Positions 1 through 5,872 of a stretch of DNA of 37,587 nucleotides are shown here, piece after piece; position 1 is the stretch's first letter, and the number at the start of each line of letters is the position of its first letter. The stretch lies in IMG/VR virus record IMGVR_UViG_3300044635_000581, positions 1 to 37,587 of that record; one strand, given 5' to 3'. The notes beneath the pieces are model-generated. The model saw only the letters and a list, made by a program, of their open reading frames with translations, had not been told where the DNA came from and did no database searches. A program made the translations under genes and the position numbers. The stretch is from a virus.

Positions 1-132
1 GATTGGGAACAGGTCGATTGCCCGAATTGTGGTGGCGAAGGTGGCCCGCCCGACGTGTTTGACGAGGATACGGGCCGCTGGTTCTCGTACATTTGTGGGA
101 GGTGTTCGGGTAAGGGTTGGGTTTGGGCCTAA
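1..132 (+). CDS. Partial zinc-knuckle protein (5' end outside window)
   Basis: The frame is open from the first base and ends at TAA 130-132, giving the last 43 residues of a gene that starts before the window. The peptide has CPNCGGEG near its start and CGRCSGKGW near its end, two C-x2-C-x-G-x-G knuckles like the zinc-binding repeats of DnaJ. This supports a small zinc-binding protein, but not a chaperone, because no J domain is visible. Its acidic spacer (DVFDEDTGRW) and position ahead of a regulatory gap suggest it ends an upstream rightward operon. The function is unknown. Confidence 0.6.
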   Translation, partial: DWEQVDCPNCGGEGGPPDVFDEDTGRWFSYICGRCSGKGWVWA

Positions 133-135
133 CGG

Positions 136-148
136 TTTCTGGCAAATA
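136..148. promoter_or_regulatory. 13-bp palindromic site (TTTCTGGCAAATA)
   Basis: This is a copy of the dispersed palindrome TTTCTGNCAGAAA with two mismatches in the right half. It lies 4 nt after the stop of the truncated zinc gene. The same 15 bases (with the following TT) recur at 363-377 in the next promoter. Confidence 0.55.
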
Positions 149-250
149 TTCTGCATGAGGCGCAACGTGTCGAAGCCGCTAGTTGGGTGGAGCGTTGTGC
201 GGGCACCTTGTGGTGCGAACCTGAACACGGCAGGTAATCCGTGATAGTGC

Positions 251-307
251 CCTGACGGTCGGGCTTGTAGACCGTTAGGATAGGGTCGGGTCGTACCGTC
301 CCTATCC
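251..307 (+). terminator. Two adjacent hairpins, possible terminator or leader structure
   Basis: CCTGACGGTC (251-260) pairs with GACCGTTAGG (270-279) around a 9-nt loop with one G-T wobble. GGATAGGG (278-285) pairs with CCCTATCC (300-307). The two stems share two bases, so they are mutually exclusive at the edge. No clear U-run follows. They lie between the truncated upstream gene and the promoter for the AAA ATPase, where a terminator or RNA switch would be expected. The rest of 133-428 holds two copies of the 13-bp palindrome, tandem 9-mers and the promoter. Confidence 0.4.
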
Positions 308-326
308 ACGACCACTCACAGTGGTT

Positions 327-346
327 ATGTTACAGTCATGTTACAG
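327..346 (+). repeat. Tandem ATGTTACAG repeats, possible activator site
   Basis: ATGTTACAG occurs at 327-335 and 338-346, a period of 11 bp, close to one helical turn. The pair ends 13 bp upstream of the proposed -35 element at 360. That is a usual place for an activator bound on one face of the helix. No regulator is known. Confidence 0.4.
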
Positions 347-359
347 CCTGTGTTGCGGG

Positions 360-387
360 TTGTTTCTGGCAAATATTGCCCTATACT
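360..387 (+). promoter_or_regulatory. Promoter of AAA ATPase operon, overlapped by palindrome
   Basis: The -35-like TTGTTT (360-365) and -10 TATACT (382-387) are spaced by 16 bp. The palindrome copy TTTCTGGCAAATA (363-375) overlaps the -35 and fills most of the spacer, so a protein bound there would block polymerase. The -10 is close to consensus and the -35 is weaker. Confidence 0.5.
363..375. promoter_or_regulatory. 13-bp palindromic site in promoter
   Basis: TTTCTGGCAAATA, identical to the copy at 136-148, lies across the -35/-10 spacer of the ATPase promoter. The position is what an operator would show. Confidence 0.6.
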
Positions 388-428
388 GGGCACCGTCACA
401 TCAGAGCCTACCAACAGGAGGAAACATT

Positions 429-1733
429 ATGGCTCGTCGTATCACCCCTATCGCAGTTCGCTGCTCGTCAATCGGTAAGTATGAGGTGCTCACGGCTAGC
501 GGTTCGTGGGTTCCCACACATCTGCTGCCCGACTACAACAAGGATGTTGTCTTCACTGCCATGCGTGGCCGTGATTGGCCTGCCGTGGGCGAGACTGTCC
601 AACTTTCTGACAGAAATACGCCGAACGAGGTGCCGCCCCCGTTCATCCCTGACGAGGATTTCACGGCCCCTGTCAACGAAGCCGACCAGCCCGACCAGGA
701 TGGGCCGACCAACAAGACCGATGGGCCGACCACGGCCCCGACCAACAAGGATGGGAGCATGACCATCGAAGATATCGTTCGCCGTATCGCTGGCGAACTG
801 GACGACACCATGAGGGGCGAACTGAACGAAGCCCTAGATGTGGTGATGGATGACAAGATCGCCACGGCTCTGGCCGAATATTCGCCAGAAATTGTGCAGC
901 CGACGAACGAGGTTCGCACGGTGACGGCCCACATCGAAGTCAAGATGCCGACTGTCACCCTGTCGTCCGACGGCTTGTTCCACAAGGCGTTCCCTGACTT
1001 GTTGTTCAACATTCAGGCTGGCATCCACACGTTCCTGCCTGGCAGTCCTGGCACGGGCAAGACGCACAGCGTCGGGCAGGCTGCCGATTTGCTGGGCTAC
1101 CCGTGGGCAGGTATCTCGCTGGGGCCGACCACCCCAGAGAGCCGACTTGTGGGCGGCATGACCGCTAATGGCGAGTTCTTTGAGCCTCGCATGGTGGACA
1201 TGATCCGTCACGCTTCACAGAACCCCGATAGCGGGGCGATTGTCTGTCTGGACGAGATGGACAACGGGCACGCTGGCATCCTGGCGACGCTGAACACGGT
1301 GCTGGCTAACGGCTTCTTTGAAGCACCGTGCGGTGAGAAAATTCCGTTCGGTAACAATCTGGTGTTCGTCGCTTGTGCGAACACCTATGGCACTGGCCCT
1401 ACGTCGCAGTTCGCTGGCCGTAACAAGTTGGATGCTGCCACGCTGGACAGGTTCTCGTACCTGCCGTGGGAAATTGACGAGGGACTTGAGGATGCTTTGG
1501 TGCGTCGGTTCTTCTCCGACGACGAGCAGACTACTGCATCGGCATGGTTGGATGTGTGGCGTACCGCACGGGCCAATGTGGCAACGCACGGTCTCAACAT
1601 CTTCGTCACGCCCCGTGGGGCGCAGACGGGTGCCCGCATGGTTGCGGCTGGCCGTGATATCGACAAGGCGTTGATGATGACGCTAGGCAACAAGATTCCT
1701 GCCGACCAGTGGGCGAAGATCAACCCTCTGTGA
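429..1733 (+). CDS. MoxR/CobS-type AAA+ ATPase
   Basis: This 434-aa protein has a unique N-terminal domain (about 1-80), a repetitive Pro/Thr/Asp linker (about 85-110) and an AAA+ domain (about 170-430). Visible motifs are Walker A GSPGTGKT (205-212), Walker B IVCLDE (271-276), a sensor-1 Asn in CAN (318) and an arginine-finger candidate in LDRF (Arg 341). The layout matches the MoxR/CobS branch (AAA_5). MoxR ATPases usually work with a VWA-domain partner to remodel or insert a cofactor in a target complex, and the next gene is such a partner. I chose ATG 429 because AGGAGG lies 8 nt upstream; the frame extends upstream to 321 but has no ribosome site there. A perfect palindrome copy lies inside the gene at 604-616. 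The family is secure, the phage role is not. Confidence 0.85.
   Translation: MARRITPIAVRCSSIGKYEVLTASGSWVPTHLLPDYNKDVVFTAMRGRDWPAVGETVQLSDRNTPNEVPPPFIPDEDFTAPVNEADQPDQDGPTNKTDGPTTAPTNKDGSMTIEDIVRRIAGELDDTMRGELNEALDVVMDDKIATALAEYSPEIVQPTNEVRTVTAHIEVKMPTVTLSSDGLFHKAFPDLLFNIQAGIHTFLPGSPGTGKTHSVGQAADLLGYPWAGISLGPTTPESRLVGGMTANGEFFEPRMVDMIRHASQNPDSGAIVCLDEMDNGHAGILATLNTVLANGFFEAPCGEKIPFGNNLVFVACANTYGTGPTSQFAGRNKLDAATLDRFSYLPWEIDEGLEDALVRRFFSDDEQTTASAWLDVWRTARANVATHGLNIFVTPRGAQTGARMVAAGRDIDKALMMTLGNKIPADQWAKINPL
604..616. promoter_or_regulatory. Perfect 13-bp palindrome inside AAA ATPase gene
   Basis: TTTCTGACAGAAA is a 12/12 match to the dispersed palindrome. It is read as Ser-Asp-Arg-Asn in the ATPase linker region, so any selection on it is unlikely to be for protein function alone. 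Confidence 0.6.
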
Positions 1734-1743
1734 CCTGTCCGAT

Positions 1744-1785
1744 GGTGGGGTGCCAATATTTGTCAAATAATGTTGGCATCCCACC
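1744..1785 (+). terminator. Hairpin terminator with palindrome in its loop
   Basis: GGTGGGGTGCCAA (1744-1756) pairs with TTGGCATCCCACC (1773-1785) with one G-T wobble, giving a 13-bp stem 10 nt after the ATPase stop. The 16-nt loop contains TATTTGTCAAATA, itself palindromic. The descending arm also supplies the -35 of the next promoter. There is no clear U-run, so termination is inferred from stem strength and position. Confidence 0.55.
1757..1769. promoter_or_regulatory. Diverged 13-bp palindrome in terminator loop
   Basis: TATTTGTCAAATA is a perfect palindrome with the same TG-N-CA core. Its right half CAAATA equals that of the copies at 136 and 363. It has four mismatches to the main consensus, so it may be a variant site. 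Confidence 0.45.
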
Positions 1786-1801
1786 CCGAAGTGTGTACAC
1801 T
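1773..1801 (+). promoter_or_regulatory. Promoter of VWA-like gene
   Basis: TTGGCA (1773-1778), a 17-bp spacer and TACACT (1796-1801) form a good sigma-70-type promoter. It starts within the terminator hairpin and is 3 bp downstream of a palindrome copy. The transcript would start near 1808 and run into the AAAGGGG ribosome site of the next gene. Confidence 0.6.
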
Positions 1802-1834
1802 ATTCTCATCGCTCTAGCCTGAAAGGGGCTAACA

Positions 1835-2716
1835 ATGCAAGTCAAGAACGGCAAAGGTATCGGCAAGAATGCCGAAGCAGAATACCATGTGATTCAGTTT
1901 GAATCTTTGGCAGAAATTGCGAAGTACGCTCACGACAACAAGACCCCTGGGTTGTCTGACCGTCGTGGTAACACTCACTATAATGTGACCGAATCGTTGC
2001 AGGACGCTTACGAGTTGGCTTTGCACGGCTGGCATGATGTGCGCCCCCAGGTTGATGCAACGCTGGAACCGTTGCGTGAACAGTTGGGTAAGGCGTTGGC
2101 TACCGTCACCGAACGGGCATTCGACATGACAGGCTTTGAACCTGATATCGACCGCTATATTGCTGGCGAATTGGAGTGCATGATCGAAGATATCTTCGTC
2201 CCTGCACCTAAGGACGGCAAGGTGTTCACTTTGCTTGTCGATGCGTCGATGACGTTCGACAACGAGGCTAAGGACATTCTTAAGCGTGGCGCAGTCCTGT
2301 GCGCCCTTGTGGACGCTTACTGTCTGCTGGGGTTGCAGTTGGAGGTGTGGGTCGAATCGACCGTCACGGGCGACGAGATTCGTCACAAAAAGTATGGCAC
2401 CATCTTGACTAAGGTGAACACTGCTGGCGACCCTATCGACGTTGACGCTCTCATGTTTGCTTTGGGTCATGGCGACTACAATAGGCGTCTACAGTGGTCG
2501 GTTGGTGAGCAAGACTCTTTCTTCCGCAACAAGTGCGGTTTCTCAGAGTATGGCTATTACGGTCTGAACCGCAACGGCGCCCACATGACCGAATACGTCG
2601 GGGCCAGTACCGCTGTCACGTTGGACGGTAACCGCGACATGACCCGCGACCCCCTCAAGTGGGTGCTGACGCAATTGGTCGATCAGGGTGTCGTGGATTC
2701 GGAGGATGTGTTCTGA
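1835..2716 (+). CDS. VWA-like partner of the MoxR ATPase (CobT-like)
   Basis: This 293-aa protein has FTLLVDASMTF around residues 131-141, a D-x-S-x-T metal-site motif (Asp 136, Ser 138, Thr 140) set in a hydrophobic strand as in von Willebrand A domains. A helical N-terminal half (about 1-125) precedes it. The second half has an aromatic Cys/Tyr/Gly-rich stretch (about 228-245) that I do not recognise. VWA proteins are usual partners of MoxR/CobS ATPases, and the ATPase gene is next upstream. ATG 1835 has AAAGGGG just upstream and its own promoter at 1773. A palindrome copy with two mismatches lies at 1904-1916. VWA assignment rests on the motif and the neighbour, since overall similarity cannot be judged by eye. 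Confidence 0.6.
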   Translation: MQVKNGKGIGKNAEAEYHVIQFESLAEIAKYAHDNKTPGLSDRRGNTHYNVTESLQDAYELALHGWHDVRPQVDATLEPLREQLGKALATVTERAFDMTGFEPDIDRYIAGELECMIEDIFVPAPKDGKVFTLLVDASMTFDNEAKDILKRGAVLCALVDAYCLLGLQLEVWVESTVTGDEIRHKKYGTILTKVNTAGDPIDVDALMFALGHGDYNRRLQWSVGEQDSFFRNKCGFSEYGYYGLNRNGAHMTEYVGASTAVTLDGNRDMTRDPLKWVLTQLVDQGVVDSEDVF

Positions 2717-2907
2717 TGTTGTGGCTGGTCGGGTTGTTGTTGTGGCTGCCCCCATGTATCATGTTGGGGGTGGCTACGGTGCGGGAAGTGTTGGGGATTT
2801 CTGACAGAATTAATGTGCGGCTCGGGTTGTGGGCTGCTGGTTGGTTTGGTACACTGTTGGTGTTCGCTACTGTGGCGAACGTTATCCGAAACCTGGGAGG
2901 TTTCTGA
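2716..2907 (+). CDS. Small two-helix membrane protein
   Basis: This 63-aa protein begins with a hydrophobic segment (MLWLVGLLLWLPPCIMLGVA, about 1-20) and has a second one (about 38-55, rich in Ala, Trp, Phe and Val) separated by a charged loop (TVREVLGISDRINVR). This predicts an inner-membrane hairpin. ATG 2716 overlaps the stop of the VWA gene (TGATG), implying coupled translation. A one-mismatch palindrome copy is at 2798-2810. It could be a holin or a membrane anchor, but nothing here decides. Confidence 0.6.
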   Translation: MLWLVGLLLWLPPCIMLGVATVREVLGISDRINVRLGLWAAGWFGTLLVFATVANVIRNLGGF

Positions 2908-2908
2908 C

Positions 2909-3160
2909 ATGATTAACTATTACGAGTTTGATGCCGACGAGATTCGGACAGGGTTCGGGGAGGTGTTTTTGGACAGGGAACGTGAAGCGTATGAGCGTTA
3001 CACCGAATTGTACGGTGCCGACCATGAGCCGTTCCCTGGCGAGGACGATGACGGCTATGACGAGTGGGTTGCCCGTCAGGATGCCGCATATGATGTGTTT
3101 GATGATGCGGAGGAATGGTTGTCGAAGCAGGATGTGCCAGCGTACCCGTGGTACGATTGA
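2909..3160 (+). CDS. Small acidic protein of unknown function
   Basis: This 83-aa protein is rich in Asp, Glu and Tyr (for example DEIRTGFGEVF, PGEDDDGYDEW). It has no recognised domain. ATG 2909 follows GGGAGG at a good distance and begins 1 nt after the stop of the membrane protein. It looks like the last gene of the VWA operon. An acidic phage protein can be a DNA mimic or inhibitor, but there is no direct support for that. Confidence 0.65.
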   Translation: MINYYEFDADEIRTGFGEVFLDREREAYERYTELYGADHEPFPGEDDDGYDEWVARQDAAYDVFDDAEEWLSKQDVPAYPWYD

Positions 3161-3161
3161 C

Positions 3162-3177
3162 TGTGACGAACGTCACA
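3162..3177. promoter_or_regulatory. Perfect CRP/GlxR-type palindrome
   Basis: TGTGACGAACGTCACA matches the CRP-family consensus TGTGA-N6-TCACA exactly and is palindromic except at its two central bases. It starts 1 nt after the stop of the preceding gene. Its centre is about 53 bp upstream of the start expected from the -10 at 3211. Host CRP-family proteins (GlxR in corynebacteria) bind such sites. Confidence 0.5.
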
Positions 3178-3210
3178 CACAAGTCTGGTGGGGGTGTGTA
3201 ACAACCTCGC

Positions 3211-3422
3211 TATACTAGAACTTGTAAAGATGCTAAAGGCTAGAATCTCCCCCCGAAAGGGGGGAGATGAAGCCCCTAGTAGCCCCTAATGTTTGTCAGA
3301 AATAATCCTGCTAGATGTAGCATACAGGACATGGCTACAGCCATAGTTGTGTCTTGTATGGTATATCTAAACGGTAGATATATCCCACCTTACGGTGGTT
3401 AAACTGGAAGGACACGTTCACT
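3211..3422 (+). ncRNA. Structured 5' leader with promoter -10 and four hairpins
   Basis: TATACT (3211-3216) is a good -10 but has no convincing -35. Downstream come four inverted repeats before the next gene: a 10-bp stem with a GAAA tetraloop (3245-3268); ATGGC-TACA-GCCAT (3331-3344); TATATCTA/TAGATATA (3362-3382); and CCACC-TTAC-GGTGG (3386-3399). A palindrome copy, TGTTTGTCAGAAA, is at 3290-3302. The first stem has no U-run after it, so it may stabilise the RNA rather than end it. This is a candidate structured leader or small RNA of about 200 nt; no known family is recognised. Confidence 0.4.
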
Positions 3423-4028
3423 GTGTCTAACGAAATCTTTTTCATCAAGCCGAACAGCGAATACGTCAACAAGTGGGACGAGTTTGTCCAAACTCTCCCG
3501 ACAGCGTTCCCTAACGGTATTTGCGACGGGGTGACTTTGACGGTCACGTTCGGCCCGTTGGATGCCGCACCTTACGCATGGCGTACCCGTCGCCACAACG
3601 ACAGTTGTGCCCGACTGGTGGTCGAACTGACCAACGCCGACCGTAGCGATGTGGTCGCCCAGGCGACCATCGAAGCCCACGATGACTTCAACTCTACCCC
3701 GAATTACGGTATCGGGCTGCTCGCCACCCTTGCAGACCGCAACTGGTTGGCCCAACTGGCCGACATGCAAGCCGAATACGGTCAAACCTTGTTCAAGGGA
3801 ACCTTCTTTGATGTTGAGAAGTTTTTGGCAGAAACCGACGGCAAGTTGTCTGCTGATCGGCAGGCAGAGTTTCTGTTCACCGAAATTGTTATCGGTGAAA
3901 TGGTTGCCAAAATGGGTGACGACATGGCTAATATTCGCAAGGTGCCAGGCATGTTGGAGTTCTTGCTGGAAGTGTTGCGTGTCACGATGGCCGCTCAGGA
4001 AGCCATCTGGAAGGATGACGCACTGTGA
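3423..4028 (+). CDS. Unknown 201-aa protein
   Basis: The protein is mixed alpha/beta in appearance, with a helical C-terminal half (about 100-200) that includes amphipathic stretches such as EFLFTEIVIGEMVAKMGDD. No family is recognised. The start is GTG 3423, with GGAAGGAC about 10 nt upstream and the structured leader before that. Its stop overlaps the GTG of the next gene (GTGA), so the two are probably co-translated. A one-mismatch palindrome copy (TTTTTGGCAGAAA) is at 3822-3834. Confidence 0.7.
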   Translation: MSNEIFFIKPNSEYVNKWDEFVQTLPTAFPNGICDGVTLTVTFGPLDAAPYAWRTRRHNDSCARLVVELTNADRSDVVAQATIEAHDDFNSTPNYGIGLLATLADRNWLAQLADMQAEYGQTLFKGTFFDVEKFLAETDGKLSADRQAEFLFTEIVIGEMVAKMGDDMANIRKVPGMLEFLLEVLRVTMAAQEAIWKDDAL

Positions 4029-4435
4029 GCAACCTTGCATCGTTCGCCTGTCCTGTGCCCCTTGTAGGGCTGTGTAACGGGCACGAATACCTGGCCCGCA
4101 TCCACAGCATCTACGATGCCCGTATCGACATGCCAGAAGTCGAATACATGTCGGCCGCTGACGCAGCCGTAGCCGTCCAAGCAGTCCACCCGTTCCGTCC
4201 TGTGGACACCCTGGTAGCCTACAGCAACTACCATGCCTACAAGGATGATCTGGTGGACATGTTGAAAGACGGTGGCATGTTTCCGCTAACGTTCATTAGT
4301 CGTGTGCAGCCGAATTGTGTGGCATGGGTTACTGTGCCTGCCGCCCAGGTTACGGCTTGGGTTGCGGACATGGAGGCTAGTGGATTGTGGGATTTGTATA
4401 GTATCGGCACCACCGATCCTGTCTGGCAGTTCTAG
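4025..4435 (+). CDS. Unknown 136-aa protein
   Basis: The start is GTG 4025 in a 4-nt GTGA overlap with the previous gene, and both begin MSN. The protein has an N-terminal Cys pair (ACPVPLVGLC) and a Val/Ala-rich middle, without known motifs. A strong terminator follows directly, so this closes a two-gene operon. Confidence 0.65.
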   Translation: MSNLASFACPVPLVGLCNGHEYLARIHSIYDARIDMPEVEYMSAADAAVAVQAVHPFRPVDTLVAYSNYHAYKDDLVDMLKDGGMFPLTFISRVQPNCVAWVTVPAAQVTAWVADMEASGLWDLYSIGTTDPVWQF

Positions 4436-4447
4436 AATTACATGATC

Positions 4448-4485
4448 GTGGGGGACGGAACATGCGTCCAGGTTCCGTCCCCCAC
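4448..4485 (+). terminator. Strong 14-bp hairpin terminator
   Basis: GTGGGGGACGGAAC (4448-4461) pairs perfectly with GTTCCGTCCCCCAC (4472-4485) around a 10-nt loop. It lies 13 nt after the stop at 4435. No U-run follows, as is common for actinobacterial-type terminators. Confidence 0.65.
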
Positions 4486-4493
4486 CCCTAAGG

Positions 4494-4517
4494 TTTCTGA
4501 CAAAAATGTGGTATCAT
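4494..4517 (+). promoter_or_regulatory. Extended -10 promoter with palindrome abutting
   Basis: TGGTATCAT (4509-4517) is an extended -10 element (TGN plus TATCAT) without a clear -35. The palindrome copy TTTCTGACAAAAA (4494-4506, one mismatch) occupies the space just upstream. The same TGTGGTATCA decamer recurs before the tRNA-Leu at 7758-7767. Confidence 0.5.
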
Positions 4518-4541
4518 CCACCTTGAACGAAAGGCAACGTT

Positions 4542-4904
4542 ATGAAAACGTTGAACCGAACCTACCCGAAATATCAGCCCACCCTTACGAACGTCGGATG
4601 CGCCACCCACGGTGCGCCCGACTGTTTGTGTGACGTTGTGGTCAAGACGGTGGCCCCGATCATTCCAGGGCCACACCTGTTTCATCAACATGCGTTGGAT
4701 GTGTTGGATGATGATGTTGTGTCGGCCCGCAACATCTATGATTATATGGTGTTGCGGCTGGGCATGTTTGAATCGTTTACACGCCTTGTGGCATGTGGTT
4801 GGTGTGGGCAGGAGATGGTGAAGAACCATTCGACTCACACCACTTGTTCATCGAAGTGTCGTATGGCCCAATCCAGGGCGAACCGCAAAGGAGTAGTACA
4901 ATGA
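4542..4904 (+). CDS. Zinc-finger protein with Cys-rich ends
   Basis: This 120-aa protein has Cys/His clusters at both ends. Near the start is NVGCATHGAPDCLCD, and near the end are CGWCGQEM and CSSKCRMAQSRANRK. The C-terminal C-x2-C ... C-x3-C with a basic tail resembles short treble-clef fingers that bind nucleic acid. ATG 4542 follows AAAGGC and the extended -10 promoter. The gene overlaps the next by ATGA. A DNA- or RNA-binding role is inferred from the finger and basic tail. Confidence 0.65.
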   Translation: MKTLNRTYPKYQPTLTNVGCATHGAPDCLCDVVVKTVAPIIPGPHLFHQHALDVLDDDVVSARNIYDYMVLRLGMFESFTRLVACGWCGQEMVKNHSTHTTCSSKCRMAQSRANRKGVVQ

Positions 4905-5287
4905 CTGATAAGCCGAACTACGAGAACGACTGGTCGGCCCCCGTAGCGAACGAGATTTTTGTTCCCCGTGAACCTGACGCCTATACCAAGATGGCCCGTG
5001 TGGTGACGGTAGCCGAAGGCTATGTGATGTATCAGGCGACCAGGGATAATGGGCACACGTTTATGGACGTAATGAAGGTTAACATGTTCAATTATTCGTA
5101 TACGCTTGCCCCGTACGGTAAGGCACGGTATGTGAACGTTTACGACGGGGACTGGTATCACGATTCTTTGGAATCCGCCAACCATTTTGCCACCCATCAT
5201 CCTGCGGAGCGGCTTGGTGTGTTGTTCTTGTTGCCTGACGGCACCACAGGGTTTCTGTCAGATACCGAGGCCCGTCGTGAGCGGTGA
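4901..5287 (+). CDS. Unknown 128-aa protein ending in ARRER
   Basis: ATG 4901 overlaps the previous stop (ATGA) and has AAAGGAG upstream; the frame is open further upstream but lacks a ribosome site. The protein is rich in Tyr, Asp and His, with several beta-type stretches, and has no known motif. Its last codons encode TEARRER and double as the ribosome site and GTG start of the next gene (junction 5267-5279), so the C-terminus is shaped by that signal. A palindrome copy (TTTCTGTCAGATA) is at 5252-5264. Confidence 0.65.
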   Translation: MTDKPNYENDWSAPVANEIFVPREPDAYTKMARVVTVAEGYVMYQATRDNGHTFMDVMKVNMFNYSYTLAPYGKARYVNVYDGDWYHDSLESANHFATHHPAERLGVLFLLPDGTTGFLSDTEARRER

Positions 5288-5531
5288 TGACATCGTGGAG
5301 CGGCTGCGGGAAGCGCACCAAACAGTACCGATCCCATCCATTGCATCGCTCTACAGCAATGCCGCCGCCGAGATCGAACGGCTGCGTCAGACAGTGCGAG
5401 ATCGCGACGGGTGGAATGAACATCTCGTGTTGGAGGTGTCGCACCTACTGCTGGCAGTGCCACGCCCGTTCCGAATGATCGTTCACCGCCGTGCGGAACG
5501 GATCGCACACCAGGAGGCCCGTCGTGGCTGA
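5277..5531 (+). CDS. Cassette microprotein A1 with DDIVERLR motif
   Basis: This 84-aa protein starts at GTG 5277 inside the end of the previous gene, with GAGG 7 nt upstream. It begins MSGDDIVERLR, has NAAAEIERLRQ in the middle and ends QEARRG. It is a likely helical or coiled-coil protein. The DDIVERLR and EIERLR blocks recur in the gene at 5684, at both DNA and protein level, so the two are paralogues. Codon use here is richer in G+C than in neighbours, suggesting separate acquisition. Function unknown. Confidence 0.6.
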   Translation: MSGDDIVERLREAHQTVPIPSIASLYSNAAAEIERLRQTVRDRDGWNEHLVLEVSHLLLAVPRPFRMIVHRRAERIAHQEARRG

Positions 5532-5691
5532 GGACCTGTGCAAGTGCAAAGCGCACGACGACGCCAACGAGGACAGCCATCACACCGCCGCTGACCACCG
5601 CAGCGACTGCCGATCATGGCCTCCGTGCGGCGGGTGTTGGTCTTGCATGGCTATGACCGTTGTTCACTGGGAGGACGCCCGCCGTGGCTGA
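5524..5691 (+). CDS. Cassette microprotein A2, Cys-rich zinc binder
   Basis: This 55-aa protein starts at GTG 5524, overlapping the previous stop by 8 nt (GTGGCTGA), with AGGAGG upstream. Cysteines occur in CKCKAH near the start and in CRSWPPCGGCWSC near residues 33-45, with His residues between. This suits one or two bound zinc ions. It ends EDARRG, again forming the next junction. Function unknown; small zinc proteins in phages often act as adaptors or inhibitors. Confidence 0.6.
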   Translation: MAEDLCKCKAHDDANEDSHHTAADHRSDCRSWPPCGGCWSCMAMTVVHWEDARRG

Positions 5692-5872
5692 CGACATCGT
5701 GGAGCGGCTGCGGCGTGCTGCTGTCGGCCTTCCGCAAGACGACATGAACCAGACTGCCGCCGACGAGATCGAACGGCTGCGTGCTGAGGCGGAGCGGCTG
5801 ACGGACGAGTTGCGGCAGGTCGCCAACGAGATTGCATTGGCCGAATCCCAGGAGGCCCGTCGTGAAGTTTGA
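5684..5872 (+). CDS. Cassette microprotein A3, coiled coil, paralogue of A1
   Basis: This 62-aa protein starts at GTG 5684, overlapping the previous stop by 8 nt. It begins MADDIVERLRRA, continues TAADEIERLRAEAERLTDEL and is helical with heptad-like spacing. It matches A1 at DDIVERLR and EIERLR but lacks A1's C-terminal domain. It ends QEARREV, whose codons form the ribosome site and GTG of the nuclease gene. Confidence 0.6.
   Translation: MADDIVERLRRAAVGLPQDDMNQTAADEIERLRAEAERLTDELRQVANEIALAESQEARREV

Noticed and set aside
29-244. 71-aa frame at the left end, and its internal start ATG 155
   Set aside because: It overlaps the truncated zinc-knuckle gene, has no ribosome site, and its sequence is Arg/Val-rich and out-of-frame in character. 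ATG 155 lies just after a palindrome copy without any ribosome site.
321-428. Upstream extension of the AAA ATPase frame
   Set aside because: The extension runs through the promoter and palindrome, and lacks a ribosome site, while ATG 429 has AGGAGG.
533-1756. Minus-strand frames opposite the AAA ATPase gene
   Set aside because: They are shadows of a gene with clear Walker motifs, have Arg/Ser-rich composition and no ribosome sites.
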